Part shown: positions 8,192-15,321 of the stretch, piece after piece
How the letters are laid out: each line of letters opens with the position of its first letter
Numbering within the stretch: position 1 is the stretch's first letter
Assembly: GCA_900550685.1 (NCBI GenBank)
Contig: URTS01000027.1
Coordinates: 1 to 17,693 of the forward strand
Direction of reading: 5' to 3'
DNA length: 17,693 nucleotides
Origin: an uncultured Oscillibacter sp.
Lineage (GTDB): Bacteria > Bacillota > Clostridia > Oscillospirales > Oscillospiraceae
Notes under the pieces: model-generated
Told to the model about the DNA's origin: nothing
The model's input: the letters and a program-made list of their open reading frames with translations, nothing else
Databases searched by the model: none
Position numbers and translations under genes: made by a program

Positions 8192-9070
8192 TCACTCCAC
8201 ATTCTGGACCTGTTCCCGCATCTTCTCCACTTCGGCCTTGAGGCCCACCACCACCTGGGCGATGGCCACATCGCAGCACTTGGAGCCGATGGTGTTGGAC
8301 TCCCGGTTGACCTCCTGGATCAGGAAGTCCATCTTCCGGCCCATGGGCTCGTCGGATTCCAGCATGGTCCGCAGCTGGGCCACGTGGCTCCGCAGGCGGA
8401 CGGTCTCCTCGTCCACGGCCACCTTGTCGGCATAGATGGCGGCCTCCTGCAAAATCCGCTGGGGGTCGATGGTGGTGCTCTGCAGCACCTCCTCCATCCG
8501 GGCGGTGAGCTTGGCGCGGTACTCCGCCACGGTTTCGGGAGAACGCTTTTCCACCTGGGCGGTGTAGTCCTCAATATAGGTCAGGCGGTTGCCGATGTCC
8601 TCTGCCAGCTTCCGGCCCTCCACGGCCCGCATGGCGTTGTAGGCTTCCAGAGCCTGCTCCGCCACGGCGCACAGGTCGGCGGACACCGTTTCCAGATCCT
8701 CATCCGCCTTGGTGACGGTGAGGACATCCGGGAACCGGGACAGCTGCTCCGGCGTCACCTTTGCCTCCGCGCCGCAGACCTCCGCCAACTCATTGAGAGC
8801 GGCGGCATACTGGGCCGCCAGCTCCCGGTTGACGGTGACCTTGGCCACGTCTGCCGCGGAGGCGTCCACGGTGATGAACACATCCACCTTGCCTCGGGAG
8901 ATAGCCTTCTGAACGCACTGCTTCACGGCATCCTCTGCAAAGCTGTACATCCGTGGCATCTTCACGGTGCAGTCCAGATACCGGTTGTTGACGGAGCGGA
9001 CCTCCACGGTGATATCCCGCTTGTTCCGCATTTCTCTGGCCCGGCCATAGCCGGTCATGCTTTTAATCAC
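8192..9070 (-). CDS. yicC: YicC/YloC family endoribonuclease
   Basis: YicC family protein of 292 residues; E. coli YicC is reported as an endoribonuclease acting on a small RNA. It starts IKSMTGYGRA after the initiator and has the family N-terminal segment VEVRSVNNRYLD (about 22-33), and near the C-terminus DFLIQEVNRESNTIGSK (DUF1732 region). The initiation codon is GTG at 9070, fixed by AGGAGG seven bases upstream and by the conserved N-terminus. A 92-base gap separates it from the J-protein gene, unusually long for this block, and could hold a structured leader. The next gene, remA, follows after three bases. Confidence 0.94.
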   Translation of the reverse strand: MIKSMTGYGRAREMRNKRDITVEVRSVNNRYLDCTVKMPRMYSFAEDAVKQCVQKAISRGKVDVFITVDASAADVAKVTVNRELAAQYAAALNELAEVCGAEAKVTPEQLSRFPDVLTVTKADEDLETVSADLCAVAEQALEAYNAMRAVEGRKLAEDIGNRLTYIEDYTAQVEKRSPETVAEYRAKLTARMEEVLQSTTIDPQRILQEAAIYADKVAVDEETVRLRSHVAQLRTMLESDEPMGRKMDFLIQEVNRESNTIGSKCCDVAIAQVVVGLKAEVEKMREQVQNVE

Positions 9071-9091
9071 GTTGTTTCCTCCTCTATTTTA

Positions 9092-9143
9092 CGGAGAAAC
9101 GCCTTCCGCGTATGGCTCCCTGCCCTGCCGGAGCACGTTTCCG
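9092..9143 (-). other. Possible structured RNA leader upstream of yicC
   Basis: In the 92-base gap before yicC, an outer pairing joins CGGAAACG (9136-9143 on the plus strand reads CGTTTCCG) with CGTTTCTCCG (9092-9101), with a two-base bulge, and encloses a GCTCC/GGAGC stem (9115-9119 with 9130-9134). A competing ACGC/GCGT hairpin (9099-9111) would open the outer stem. No U-run follows, so it is not an intrinsic terminator. Function is unknown; in GC-rich DNA such pairings also arise by chance. Confidence 0.2.
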
Positions 9144-9162
9144 CCGATTTTCACTTGATTTC

Positions 9163-9786
9163 TCAGCAGCAGTAGCAAATTGGCACACTGCCGCTGCAAA
9201 GGGACCACAGGCAGCACATAGGCAGACACATGTTGCTGCCGCAAAGATCCGTTCCGAACACAGTGCCGCCGGGGGTGTAGGCCTGCCGGGGGCCGTTTTC
9301 CATATAGTCCAGGGCCCGCTGATATTCCAGATTGTCCGGGTCCATCTGGCAGGCGGTCTGATAGTAGCGCTTGGCCTCGTCCATCCAGCCCCGGCGGTAG
9401 CATACGGCCCCTTTCAGGAAGTTCCACTCGGCGTTGTGGTCGCTGCAAGCGGCCAGCAGGGCCTCCGCCCGGCTCAGGTCTCCGATCTGGATGGCATAGC
9501 GCACCTGCTGGAGCACGGTGCCCCCGGCGTAGCCCTGACTCCCGTAGCCGCCGTAGGTGTTCTGGCGGTAGCCGCCGGAGGTACTGCTCCCCCGGCCGCT
9601 GCGCTCCTTGGTGATCGCCTCGTAGGCGGCGTTGATGTCCTTCATCTTCTCCTGGGCCAAGTCCGCCAGGGGGCTGTCGTGGTAATTGTCCGGATGGTAT
9701 TTCCGGGCCAGGTTCCGGTATGCTTTTTTGATCTCTTCGTCGGTGGCGGTCCGGGGAACGCCCAGGACCTCATACGGATCGTTCAT
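9163..9786 (-). CDS. J-domain (DnaJ-type) protein with cysteine-rich tail
   Basis: 207-residue Hsp40-type co-chaperone candidate. The J-domain occupies about 1-63 with the essential HPD at 31-33, so it should stimulate an Hsp70 (DnaK) ATPase. A Gly/Tyr/Ser-rich linker (about 64-90) follows, then a helical TPR-like segment (about 91-160, with GDLSRAEALLAA and GWMDEAKRYYQTA). The last 26 residues hold eight cysteines (C182, 187, 191, 192, 197, 204, 206, 207). There are no DnaJ zinc-finger repeats, so it is not canonical DnaJ. Its ATG overlaps the DUF5685 stop by four bases (ATGA), implying coupled translation and a shared job. The tail could bind metal, be acylated or anchor to a membrane; the sequence does not decide. 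Confidence 0.85.
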   Translation of the reverse strand: MNDPYEVLGVPRTATDEEIKKAYRNLARKYHPDNYHDSPLADLAQEKMKDINAAYEAITKERSGRGSSTSGGYRQNTYGGYGSQGYAGGTVLQQVRYAIQIGDLSRAEALLAACSDHNAEWNFLKGAVCYRRGWMDEAKRYYQTACQMDPDNLEYQRALDYMENGPRQAYTPGGTVFGTDLCGSNMCLPMCCLWSLCSGSVPICYCC

Positions 9787-10676
9787 GTGGTTTCCTCAAT
9801 CTCTCTGATGTTCTTTCTATCGCGGCGGTGGTAAGTGCCCTCCAGCACGGCATGTCCCACCCGGAACAGTCCTGCGTAAAAGGTGGTCTGCAAAACCGTT
9901 GTCCACACGCCGAAGTTCCACAGTTCAAAGGCCGCCGCCATCTGGTGGATGGAATGGTCCAGGGTCACGGCAAAGGCATGGCGGCTCTCCGGGTCCCAGG
10001 TGCCATCCTTCAGACCATACCGCAGGGCCACAGGGTTATAGTTCCCGCTTTTCGCGTCTTTTTTCAGGTCATCGGCGGCGTCGATGAGATAGACCCACCG
10101 GCCCAAGTGGTACAAAATCTGCTCCAGGACCCGCCGCCGGACGGGCTCCTCCACGCCCTCCGCCGCACTGGACAGCAGCACCGCAAAGGTGTCCGCCGCC
10201 TTATCCATGGAGGGGTCTTTCTCTTTTTCCAGTGCGCTCAGCATCTGAAGCTGGCGGCGCACCGCTTGATCAAATGCAGGCTGAAAGGCCGCCGCCTTCC
10301 GGTAGGCGGATTCCAGCAGACGGGCACCCGCCCGGTATTTCAGTCCGGCGGCCCAGGCGTGGTCCTCCACGCCGTCCCGCAGCTGCCAGTAGGCCAGGAT
10401 CACGCTTTCGTCCGCCGCCAGCTCCATGGCGGCGGTGGATTCCAGATAGGGCCGCTTCCTGATGGGGCTGGTGTAGCACCGCCCCGCGTTCTCCTTCCCT
10501 GCCGTCCTATCGGACAGCAGGATGGCAAGATAGGTGAAATCGTAGTTCAGGATGAACCGGGCCGCCTGGCCGTACCGCCGGGACAGGGTATGGCACAGTC
10601 CGCAGTACATGGTGCGGAACCGGTCCAGCTCCCCCTCCGGCAGATCCTGCACGGAGGGCCGCACATACCCGAACAT
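9783..10676 (-). CDS. DUF5685 family protein
   Basis: 297-residue protein that I recognise as DUF5685; no function is established. It starts MFGYVRP and has CGLC at 25-28 and C67 in RCYTSP, possibly a metal or redox site. The rest appears mostly alpha-helical. Two helices are rich in acidic residues: QLRDGVEDH at 98-106 and LIDAADDLKKD at 197-207, followed by GNYNPV. The spacing and context recall the paired aspartate motifs of all-alpha prenyltransferases and class I terpene synthases, but this is only a resemblance. It is tightly linked: one-base overlap (TGATG) with the RseC-like gene upstream and four-base overlap with the J-protein downstream. Confidence 0.82.
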   Translation of the reverse strand: MFGYVRPSVQDLPEGELDRFRTMYCGLCHTLSRRYGQAARFILNYDFTYLAILLSDRTAGKENAGRCYTSPIRKRPYLESTAAMELAADESVILAYWQLRDGVEDHAWAAGLKYRAGARLLESAYRKAAAFQPAFDQAVRRQLQMLSALEKEKDPSMDKAADTFAVLLSSAAEGVEEPVRRRVLEQILYHLGRWVYLIDAADDLKKDAKSGNYNPVALRYGLKDGTWDPESRHAFAVTLDHSIHQMAAAFELWNFGVWTTVLQTTFYAGLFRVGHAVLEGTYHRRDRKNIREIEETT

Positions 10677-11086
10677 CAGAACACCCGGACGATGGTGAAG
10701 GACAGTCCGCCCCGGGCCTTCACCCGGCGGTCATACCACACGGCCAGGACCACGCCCAGCACCGCCCCCAACACCGCCGCGGTGTACTGCACCGCCACGC
10801 TGGGCGTCAGGGCCAGGGTGATGAGGTAGCCCGCCAGAAACAGCACCACCGGGATCAGATACACGAAGCTGACGATCTTGAGCATTTTCTTGGTGTCGCT
10901 CTCCACCACCACCTTCTCTCCCGGCCGGGCCCCCACGGTGTTCAGCGCCCTGGCATAGACGGACACGCCGCTGACGCCGCAGCCTGCGCATTCTTCGCAG
11001 TCATGGCCGCAGGCGGACTTCCGGGGTACGGAGATCTCTGCGTGCGTGGCGTCCAAAATTCGTTCAACTGTTGCAATTTGTGTCAT
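10676..11086 (-). CDS. RseC/MucC-like membrane protein
   Basis: 136-residue protein of the SoxR-reducing/RseC (MucC) family; E. coli RseC takes part in envelope stress control and in reducing SoxR. I set the start at 11086 (MTQIATVERI) because AGGAG lies seven bases upstream; the frame extends further to 11179 but that would run into cdaR. The N-terminal domain has the cysteine cluster C26, C30, C33 and C36 (CGHDCEECAGCG). Two transmembrane helices follow at about 71-93 and 97-117. It sits 28 bases after cdaR. In anaerobes such proteins may serve Rnf-related or other redox functions; the partner here is unknown. Confidence 0.87.
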   Translation of the reverse strand: MTQIATVERILDATHAEISVPRKSACGHDCEECAGCGVSGVSVYARALNTVGARPGEKVVVESDTKKMLKIVSFVYLIPVVLFLAGYLITLALTPSVAVQYTAAVLGAVLGVVLAVWYDRRVKARGGLSFTIVRVF

Positions 11087-11114
11087 GATATCGCTCCTGT
11101 CAATTTTCCCGGTC

Positions 11115-12371
11115 TCATTCCTGGGCTTCCGGGATCCGGATCTGCACCTGATAGGTACCGGAAACGCCCACACGGCCATCGACCTCCACCTGTGCCGGGA
11201 CCATATAGGTTCCGGAAGCCACCGCGTAGTCGCTGAGGTCCGCCACGATGGTCACGTCCTCGCCGGTGACGTCCGCCACCTCCGTCTCCGTGCCCACAAT
11301 GCGCACGGTCAACTGGGTGGTGAGGATCTCCACCGTCCGGTCTGACGGCGGGTTCACCACCTGGATATTCTGGGTGGTCACGTCTGCAATGGCCTTGTCA
11401 GGATAGCCGATCTCCAGCGTGGCCTTGGTGACGCCGCTGAGGTTTTCGCAGCCGTCCGGCACCAGAATGGCATAGCTGTGGGTGGTGCTCTCCTTGGTCA
11501 CATTGGAAAGGTCAAAGCTGTCCAGCACGATGCTGTCCATGCCGTTGAGGACCGAGGCATCGCCGGAGACCATGATGCTCTCCGGCCGGATGGCCCAGGC
11601 CATATCCGCCAGCCGGGCTCCGGGGGCTTCCTGGAAGTCCACCTCCAGCTTCAGCTCCTTGGTGACGTACACCGGCAATGTGGCCTGGATCTGGCCCGCC
11701 TCGGCGTGAACGCCGGAGGCATCCACCTCGTGGCCCTCGGCGTCGTAGAACTTGTAATCCAGAGACGCCGTCACGGTTTCCTTGGCGTTTTTGCCCACGT
11801 CAAAGACCACCTTGGCATAGCTGATAACGGCAATGTCGTCCTCCTGGCCCCGGACCTCGATGGCCGTCTGGGACAGCTGGACCTTTCCGGCGGAGTAGCC
11901 CTCCGCCACATTGCCGGTGAGCTCGCAGCGCAGCTCCACTTCCTTGTGGCTCAGCTCGCAGATGTTCACCGTAGCCAGGTAAATGCTCTGCTTATCGATG
12001 GTCGTATTGGACTGGTTGAATTTCCGGTCCGTATAGGACGTTGTGATATTCACCGACTGGACCCCCGCGGAGGTAACGCTGGAGAGGTCCGCCGTCACCC
12101 GGATCTTGGAGCGGTCCAGCCGCACCACATGCCGCCGCTTGCCCTTGAAGGTGATGTCAATGGTGGCGTCAGTACCGCTGTCGTCTCCCTCCACCAGCAT
12201 TAACCCGTTGTCCGTCAAAGACGCCTGATTGGTATACTCGATGGGAATGTCCGTCACGGTGACGCTGACGGTGCGGTCGCTGTTTTCATCCACATAGAAC
12301 CAGACGCCGGCGGCCACCACAATGGCCAGGATCAGATACAGGATGTTCCAGAGCTTCGGGTTCTTATTCAT
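11115..12371 (-). CDS. cdaR: YbbR-domain protein, CdaA regulator (CdaR)
   Basis: Membrane-anchored extracytoplasmic protein with repeated YbbR domains, which in other Firmicutes binds the diadenylate cyclase CdaA and modulates c-di-AMP synthesis. A single N-terminal membrane helix (about residues 8-27, LWNILYLILAIVVAAGVWFY) is followed by some 390 residues of beta-rich repeats such as ITTSYTDRKF and the segments with LPVYVTKELKLEV. Three ATGs are possible: 12386 (an SD directly against it), 12374 and 12371. I choose 12371 because GGAGG lies eight bases upstream; 12374 is almost as good. It overlaps the end of cdaA by eight bases, which fits CdaA/CdaR complex formation. Confidence 0.92.
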   Translation of the reverse strand: MNKNPKLWNILYLILAIVVAAGVWFYVDENSDRTVSVTVTDIPIEYTNQASLTDNGLMLVEGDDSGTDATIDITFKGKRRHVVRLDRSKIRVTADLSSVTSAGVQSVNITTSYTDRKFNQSNTTIDKQSIYLATVNICELSHKEVELRCELTGNVAEGYSAGKVQLSQTAIEVRGQEDDIAVISYAKVVFDVGKNAKETVTASLDYKFYDAEGHEVDASGVHAEAGQIQATLPVYVTKELKLEVDFQEAPGARLADMAWAIRPESIMVSGDASVLNGMDSIVLDSFDLSNVTKESTTHSYAILVPDGCENLSGVTKATLEIGYPDKAIADVTTQNIQVVNPPSDRTVEILTTQLTVRIVGTETEVADVTGEDVTIVADLSDYAVASGTYMVPAQVEVDGRVGVSGTYQVQIRIPEAQE

Positions 12372-13245
12372 CATCCTCGCCTCCATCCTTCTTGCCCTTG
12401 AGCAGCGTCAGCAGGCTGAACTTCGGCTTGTCCAGGTCATCCTCCTCACGGGGGAGCAGTTCGTTGCGCAGCAGGTTTTCCAGCGTCTCCGGCTTGAGGT
12501 GCCGCTTCAGCATGCCGCCTGTGGCCACGGAGATGGAGCCCGTCTCCTCGGAGACGATGACCACCACCGCGTCGGAATTCTCACTCATGCCGATGCCCGC
12601 CCGGTGGCGCATGCCCAGATCCCGGGAGAGGTTCACGTTCTTGCTCAAGGGCAGCATGCACCCCGCGCCCAGCACCCGGCCGTGGCGCACGATGACCGCG
12701 CCGTCGTGCATGGGAGCCTTGACAAAGAAAATGTTCTTCAAAAGCTCGCTGGACACCGCCGCGTCCAGCACCGTGCCGCTGCGGACCATATCGTCCAGCA
12801 GGATCTCCCGCTCAAAGACGATGAGAGCGCCGGTGCGGGACTGGGACATCTCCGTGCAGGCCAGCACCGTCTGGCTGATGGCCCGCTCCATAGCCCCAGC
12901 AGATTCCTCATGGATGAAGAAGGCCGTCAGGCGGCGGCTGCCCACCTGCTCCAGAATCCGCCGGATCTCCGGCTGGAACAGGATGATCAGGGCCAGCAGG
13001 CCCAGGTTCACCATGCGGCTCATGATGTAATTGATCCCGTTGAGGTGCAGGGCGGAGGAAAGCACCAGCGCCGCCAAAAAGATCAGCAGCCCCTTCACCA
13101 GGCTGGCCGCCTTGGTGCTCTGCACCAGGGTAAAGATCTTATAAAGGACAAAGGCCATGATGGCAATGTCCAGAATATCCGTGATCTGAATAGTCAGCAG
13201 ATACCGGACCACCCAGCCGCTGACCTGCGCAAGCGTTACTTCCAT
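12364..13245 (-). CDS. cdaA: Diadenylate cyclase CdaA
   Basis: Membrane enzyme that makes the essential second messenger c-di-AMP from two ATP, controlling potassium and osmolyte balance. It has 293 residues. Three N-terminal membrane helices lie at about 22-45, 50-68 and 78-92. The DAC (DisA_N) domain has DGA at 181-183 and RHR at 213-215, the substrate-binding and catalytic motifs; the RHR motif continues AGIG where AAIG is common, a mild change. The C-terminal tail is charged (KKDGGEDDE). It is the first gene after a strong promoter, with GAGG seven bases upstream of ATG, and cdaR overlaps its end. glmM, which follows cdaR in many Bacilli, is not here. Confidence 0.97.
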   Translation of the reverse strand: MEVTLAQVSGWVVRYLLTIQITDILDIAIMAFVLYKIFTLVQSTKAASLVKGLLIFLAALVLSSALHLNGINYIMSRMVNLGLLALIILFQPEIRRILEQVGSRRLTAFFIHEESAGAMERAISQTVLACTEMSQSRTGALIVFEREILLDDMVRSGTVLDAAVSSELLKNIFFVKAPMHDGAVIVRHGRVLGAGCMLPLSKNVNLSRDLGMRHRAGIGMSENSDAVVVIVSEETGSISVATGGMLKRHLKPETLENLLRNELLPREEDDLDKPKFSLLTLLKGKKDGGEDDE

Positions 13246-13290
13246 TCCTCTTCCTCACCTCTTCGGGATCGTATAGACATTCGTATTTGT

Positions 13291-13319
13291 ATTATAGAGA
13301 AATTCCCTGTAAAATTCAA
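13291..13319 (-). promoter_or_regulatory. Sigma-A type promoter for cdaA and downstream genes
   Basis: On the minus strand the -35 box TTGAAT (13314-13319) and the perfect -10 box TATAAT (13291-13296) are separated by exactly 17 bases. The predicted transcription start is near 13284, about 38 bases before the cdaA ATG. The region is AT-rich, unlike its surroundings. It is the clearest promoter in the window and probably drives the long block that follows. Confidence 0.8.
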
Positions 13320-13355
13320 GGAAAACCGTTAAAAATTCACGTCCTGTTCAGAATT

Positions 13356-14480
13356 TTATTTCAAACTCCCTGCCAGGGCCCGGACCAGCATATCCACCTC
13401 CCGGGGCGTGTTGAAGGCGGAAAAGCTGACCCGGACGGTGCCGGTGTCCAGGGTCCCGGCGGTGCGGTGGGCCAGCGGCGCGCAGTGGAGCCCCGCCCGG
13501 ACGGCGATGCCCCGCTCCGCCAGAGCCTCTCCCACCGCCTCCGCGTCCCGGCCCGTGACCCGGAAGGAGATCATCCCCGCCTGTGCCGTCCCATCCGGCG
13601 AGGCAAACACCTCCACATCCGGCAGCCCCGTCAGCTGCTCCGCCGCCCGGCGGGTCAGGGCATACTCATGGTGCCAAATGGCGTCTGTCCGCTGTTGGCG
13701 GACAAACCGGACCCCCGCCAGCAATCCGGCGATGCCGGGCATATTGTGGGTCCCGGCCTCCAGCCGGTCCGGCAGAAAGTCCGGCATATCCTGGCTGAGG
13801 GACAGGCTGCCGGTACCCCCTTCCATCAATGGCCGGGGCGCCGTCCCCTGTCCGCACAGCAGCACGCCTGTGCCTTGTGGGCCGTAAAGGCCCTTGTGGC
13901 CCGGCATGGCAATATACGCCGCCCCAAGGCTTTCCAGGTCCAGCGGCAGGATCCCGGCGGACTGGGAGGCATCGATCACCAGGGGCACGCCCCGGCTGCG
14001 GCAGATCTCCGCAACAGCCTCCACCGGCTGCACAAAGCCGAACACGTTGGAAACGTGATTGCAGATCACGGCGTCCACCCCGGGGCGGACCAGGGCGTCA
14101 AAGGCCTCTGCCACTGCCTCCGGATGAAACAGCGGTCCGTCTGCCACGGACACATCCGCACCGAGGGCCGCCAGAGGCCGGGTGACGGCGTTGTGCTCAT
14201 AGCCGGAGATCACCGCCCGGCCCCCCGGCGGCACCAGGCTCTTGATAGCGATGTTCAGCCCGTGGGTGGCGTTGGACGTAAACACCACCCGCTCCGGGTC
14301 CTTGACGTGAAACAGCTCCGCCAGCTCCGTCCGGCACTGAAAGGCAGCGTCGGCGGCCCGCATGGCCAGGGGGTGGCCGCCCCGGCCCGGGGAGCTCATG
14401 GAGGCCAAGGCATCTCCCATGGCCCGGGCCACGGCGGACGGCTTTTGAAAGGTGGTGGCCGCGCTGTCCAGGTAGATCAT
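13356..14480 (-). CDS. Cysteine desulfurase-like aminotransferase class V enzyme
   Basis: 374-residue PLP enzyme of the cysteine desulfurase/selenocysteine lyase-like group. The start at 14480 (MIYLDSAATTFQKPS) is the family N-terminus and overlaps the DUF3343 stop by four bases (ATGA); a longer open frame upstream is only the shadow of that gene. Visible residues are H96, D170 and Q173 (in VIDASQSAG), Schiff-base lysine K196 in GHKGLYGPQGTG, and C333 in RAGLHCAPLAHRT as the probable persulfide (or selenium-handling) cysteine. It looks like the subfamily often found with DUF3343, YedF and SelD in labile selenium loci, not IscS or SufS. No scaffold (iscU/sufU) is adjacent, so an Fe-S cluster role is not supported by context. 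Confidence 0.9.
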   Translation of the reverse strand: MIYLDSAATTFQKPSAVARAMGDALASMSSPGRGGHPLAMRAADAAFQCRTELAELFHVKDPERVVFTSNATHGLNIAIKSLVPPGGRAVISGYEHNAVTRPLAALGADVSVADGPLFHPEAVAEAFDALVRPGVDAVICNHVSNVFGFVQPVEAVAEICRSRGVPLVIDASQSAGILPLDLESLGAAYIAMPGHKGLYGPQGTGVLLCGQGTAPRPLMEGGTGSLSLSQDMPDFLPDRLEAGTHNMPGIAGLLAGVRFVRQQRTDAIWHHEYALTRRAAEQLTGLPDVEVFASPDGTAQAGMISFRVTGRDAEAVGEALAERGIAVRAGLHCAPLAHRTAGTLDTGTVRVSFSAFNTPREVDMLVRALAGSLK

Positions 14481-14728
14481 AGGCCCATCTCCCGGAATGC
14501 CGTTCCCTGGCGGCCATAGACCCGCAGGGGGCCCAGCCCCTCCCGGTTCAGCGCCGGCAGGGCCAGATGCAGGTCCTGGGGCCCGATCCGCACCACGTAG
14601 GCACACCCCAGGTCCGTCAGGTCCCGGGGGGCCCGGTAGATCTGGTTCCGGACGCCTGCGCGGCTCAAAGTCTTCTGCATCCGCTGCGCGTACGTCACGG
14701 AGCGGGCAAGAATCAGATAATCGTCCAC
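14477..14728 (-). CDS. DUF3343 family putative Se/S carrier-like protein
   Basis: 83-residue protein of the DUF3343 type (start DYLILARSVTYAQRMQ, centre DLTDLGCAYVVR). C42 is the conserved cysteine that could carry a persulfide or selenium atom delivered by the desulfurase encoded next. It initiates at GTG (14728), with AAGGAGG seven bases upstream. It is the first gene after the ispF terminator and is translationally coupled to the desulfurase by a four-base overlap. I recognise the family from pattern only; carrier activity is an inference from the family's company in other genomes. Confidence 0.85.
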   Translation of the reverse strand: MDDYLILARSVTYAQRMQKTLSRAGVRNQIYRAPRDLTDLGCAYVVRIGPQDLHLALPALNREGLGPLRVYGRQGTAFREMGL

Positions 14729-14782
14729 AGTTGTTCCTCCTTATCGCTCTCACTGAGACGTGATGACAGCGTGAAAACATGG

Positions 14783-14814
14783 AAAAAGGAGACGTACCGG
14801 ATGTACGTCTCCTT
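14783..14814 (-). terminator. Rho-independent terminator after ispF
   Basis: A perfect 12-bp stem (AAGGAGACGTAC paired with GTACGTCTCCTT) with a five-base loop (14798-14802) is followed on the minus strand by a run of five T. It begins 22 bases after the ispF stop and ends transcription of the ligA-ispD-ispF group before the DUF3343 gene. On the plus strand no T-run follows, so it acts in one direction. Confidence 0.88.
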
Positions 14815-14835
14815 GTAATATATGCACCGGGACGG

Positions 14836-15321
14836 TCACTTGACCTTCTCCAGCAGCACCACGGCATGGGCCGCCATGCCGGAGCCGTCTCCGGTAAAGC
14901 CCAGCTTTTCCTCCGTGGTGGCCTTCACATTCACCTGCTCCGGGTCAATTTTCAGCGCCGCGGCCATATTTTCCGCCATCTGCGCCCGGTATGGGCCCAC
15001 TTTGGGGGCCTGGGCCAGCAGCGTGGCGTCGATGTTCACCACGGAAAAACCCTTCTCCCCCATCAAACGGCCCACCTCCGCCAGCAGCTTCAGGCTGGAA
15101 ATCCCGGCGTAGGCCGGGTCCGTATCCGGGAACAGCTTGCCGATATCTCCCAGCCGGGCGGCCCCCGTCAGGGCATCCATGACGGCGTGGACCAGCACAT
15201 CCGCGTCGGAATGGCCCAGCAACCCCTTCTCCCAGGGAATCTCCACGCCGCCTAAAATCAGCTTCCGGCCCTCCGTCAGCCGGTGGACGTCATAGCCGTG
15301 TCCGATCCGCAGATTCGTCAT
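14836..15321 (-). CDS. ispF: 2-C-methyl-D-erythritol 2,4-cyclodiphosphate synthase
   Basis: MEP-pathway enzyme that cyclises CDP-ME-2-phosphate to MEcPP with release of CMP. It has 161 residues, the normal length. Zinc ligands are D11, H13 (GYDVHRL) and H45 (in HSDADVLVHAVMDAL). Other family segments are DIGKLFPDTDP, KVGPYRAQM and VNVKATTEEKLGFTGDG near the C-terminus. The ATG overlaps the ispD stop by four bases, and ispD acts two steps earlier in the same pathway. A strong terminator follows. Nothing is unusual. Confidence 0.97.
   Translation of the reverse strand: MTNLRIGHGYDVHRLTEGRKLILGGVEIPWEKGLLGHSDADVLVHAVMDALTGAARLGDIGKLFPDTDPAYAGISSLKLLAEVGRLMGEKGFSVVNIDATLLAQAPKVGPYRAQMAENMAAALKIDPEQVNVKATTEEKLGFTGDGSGMAAHAVVLLEKVK

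Noticed and set aside
11087..11179. Longer start for the RseC-like gene
   Set aside because: The extension is basic, unlike the family and runs into cdaR; AGGAG seven bases before 11086 decides the start.
13320..13355. Possible terminator after the desulfurase gene (AATTC...GAATT then T-run)
   Set aside because: Only five A/T-rich pairs with a 12-base loop; too weak to call, although some read-through stop here is plausible.
14481..14867. N-terminal extension of the desulfurase frame to 14867
   Set aside because: It crosses the ispF terminator and lies over DUF3343 in another frame; the family N-terminus and the ATGA overlap fix the start at 14480.
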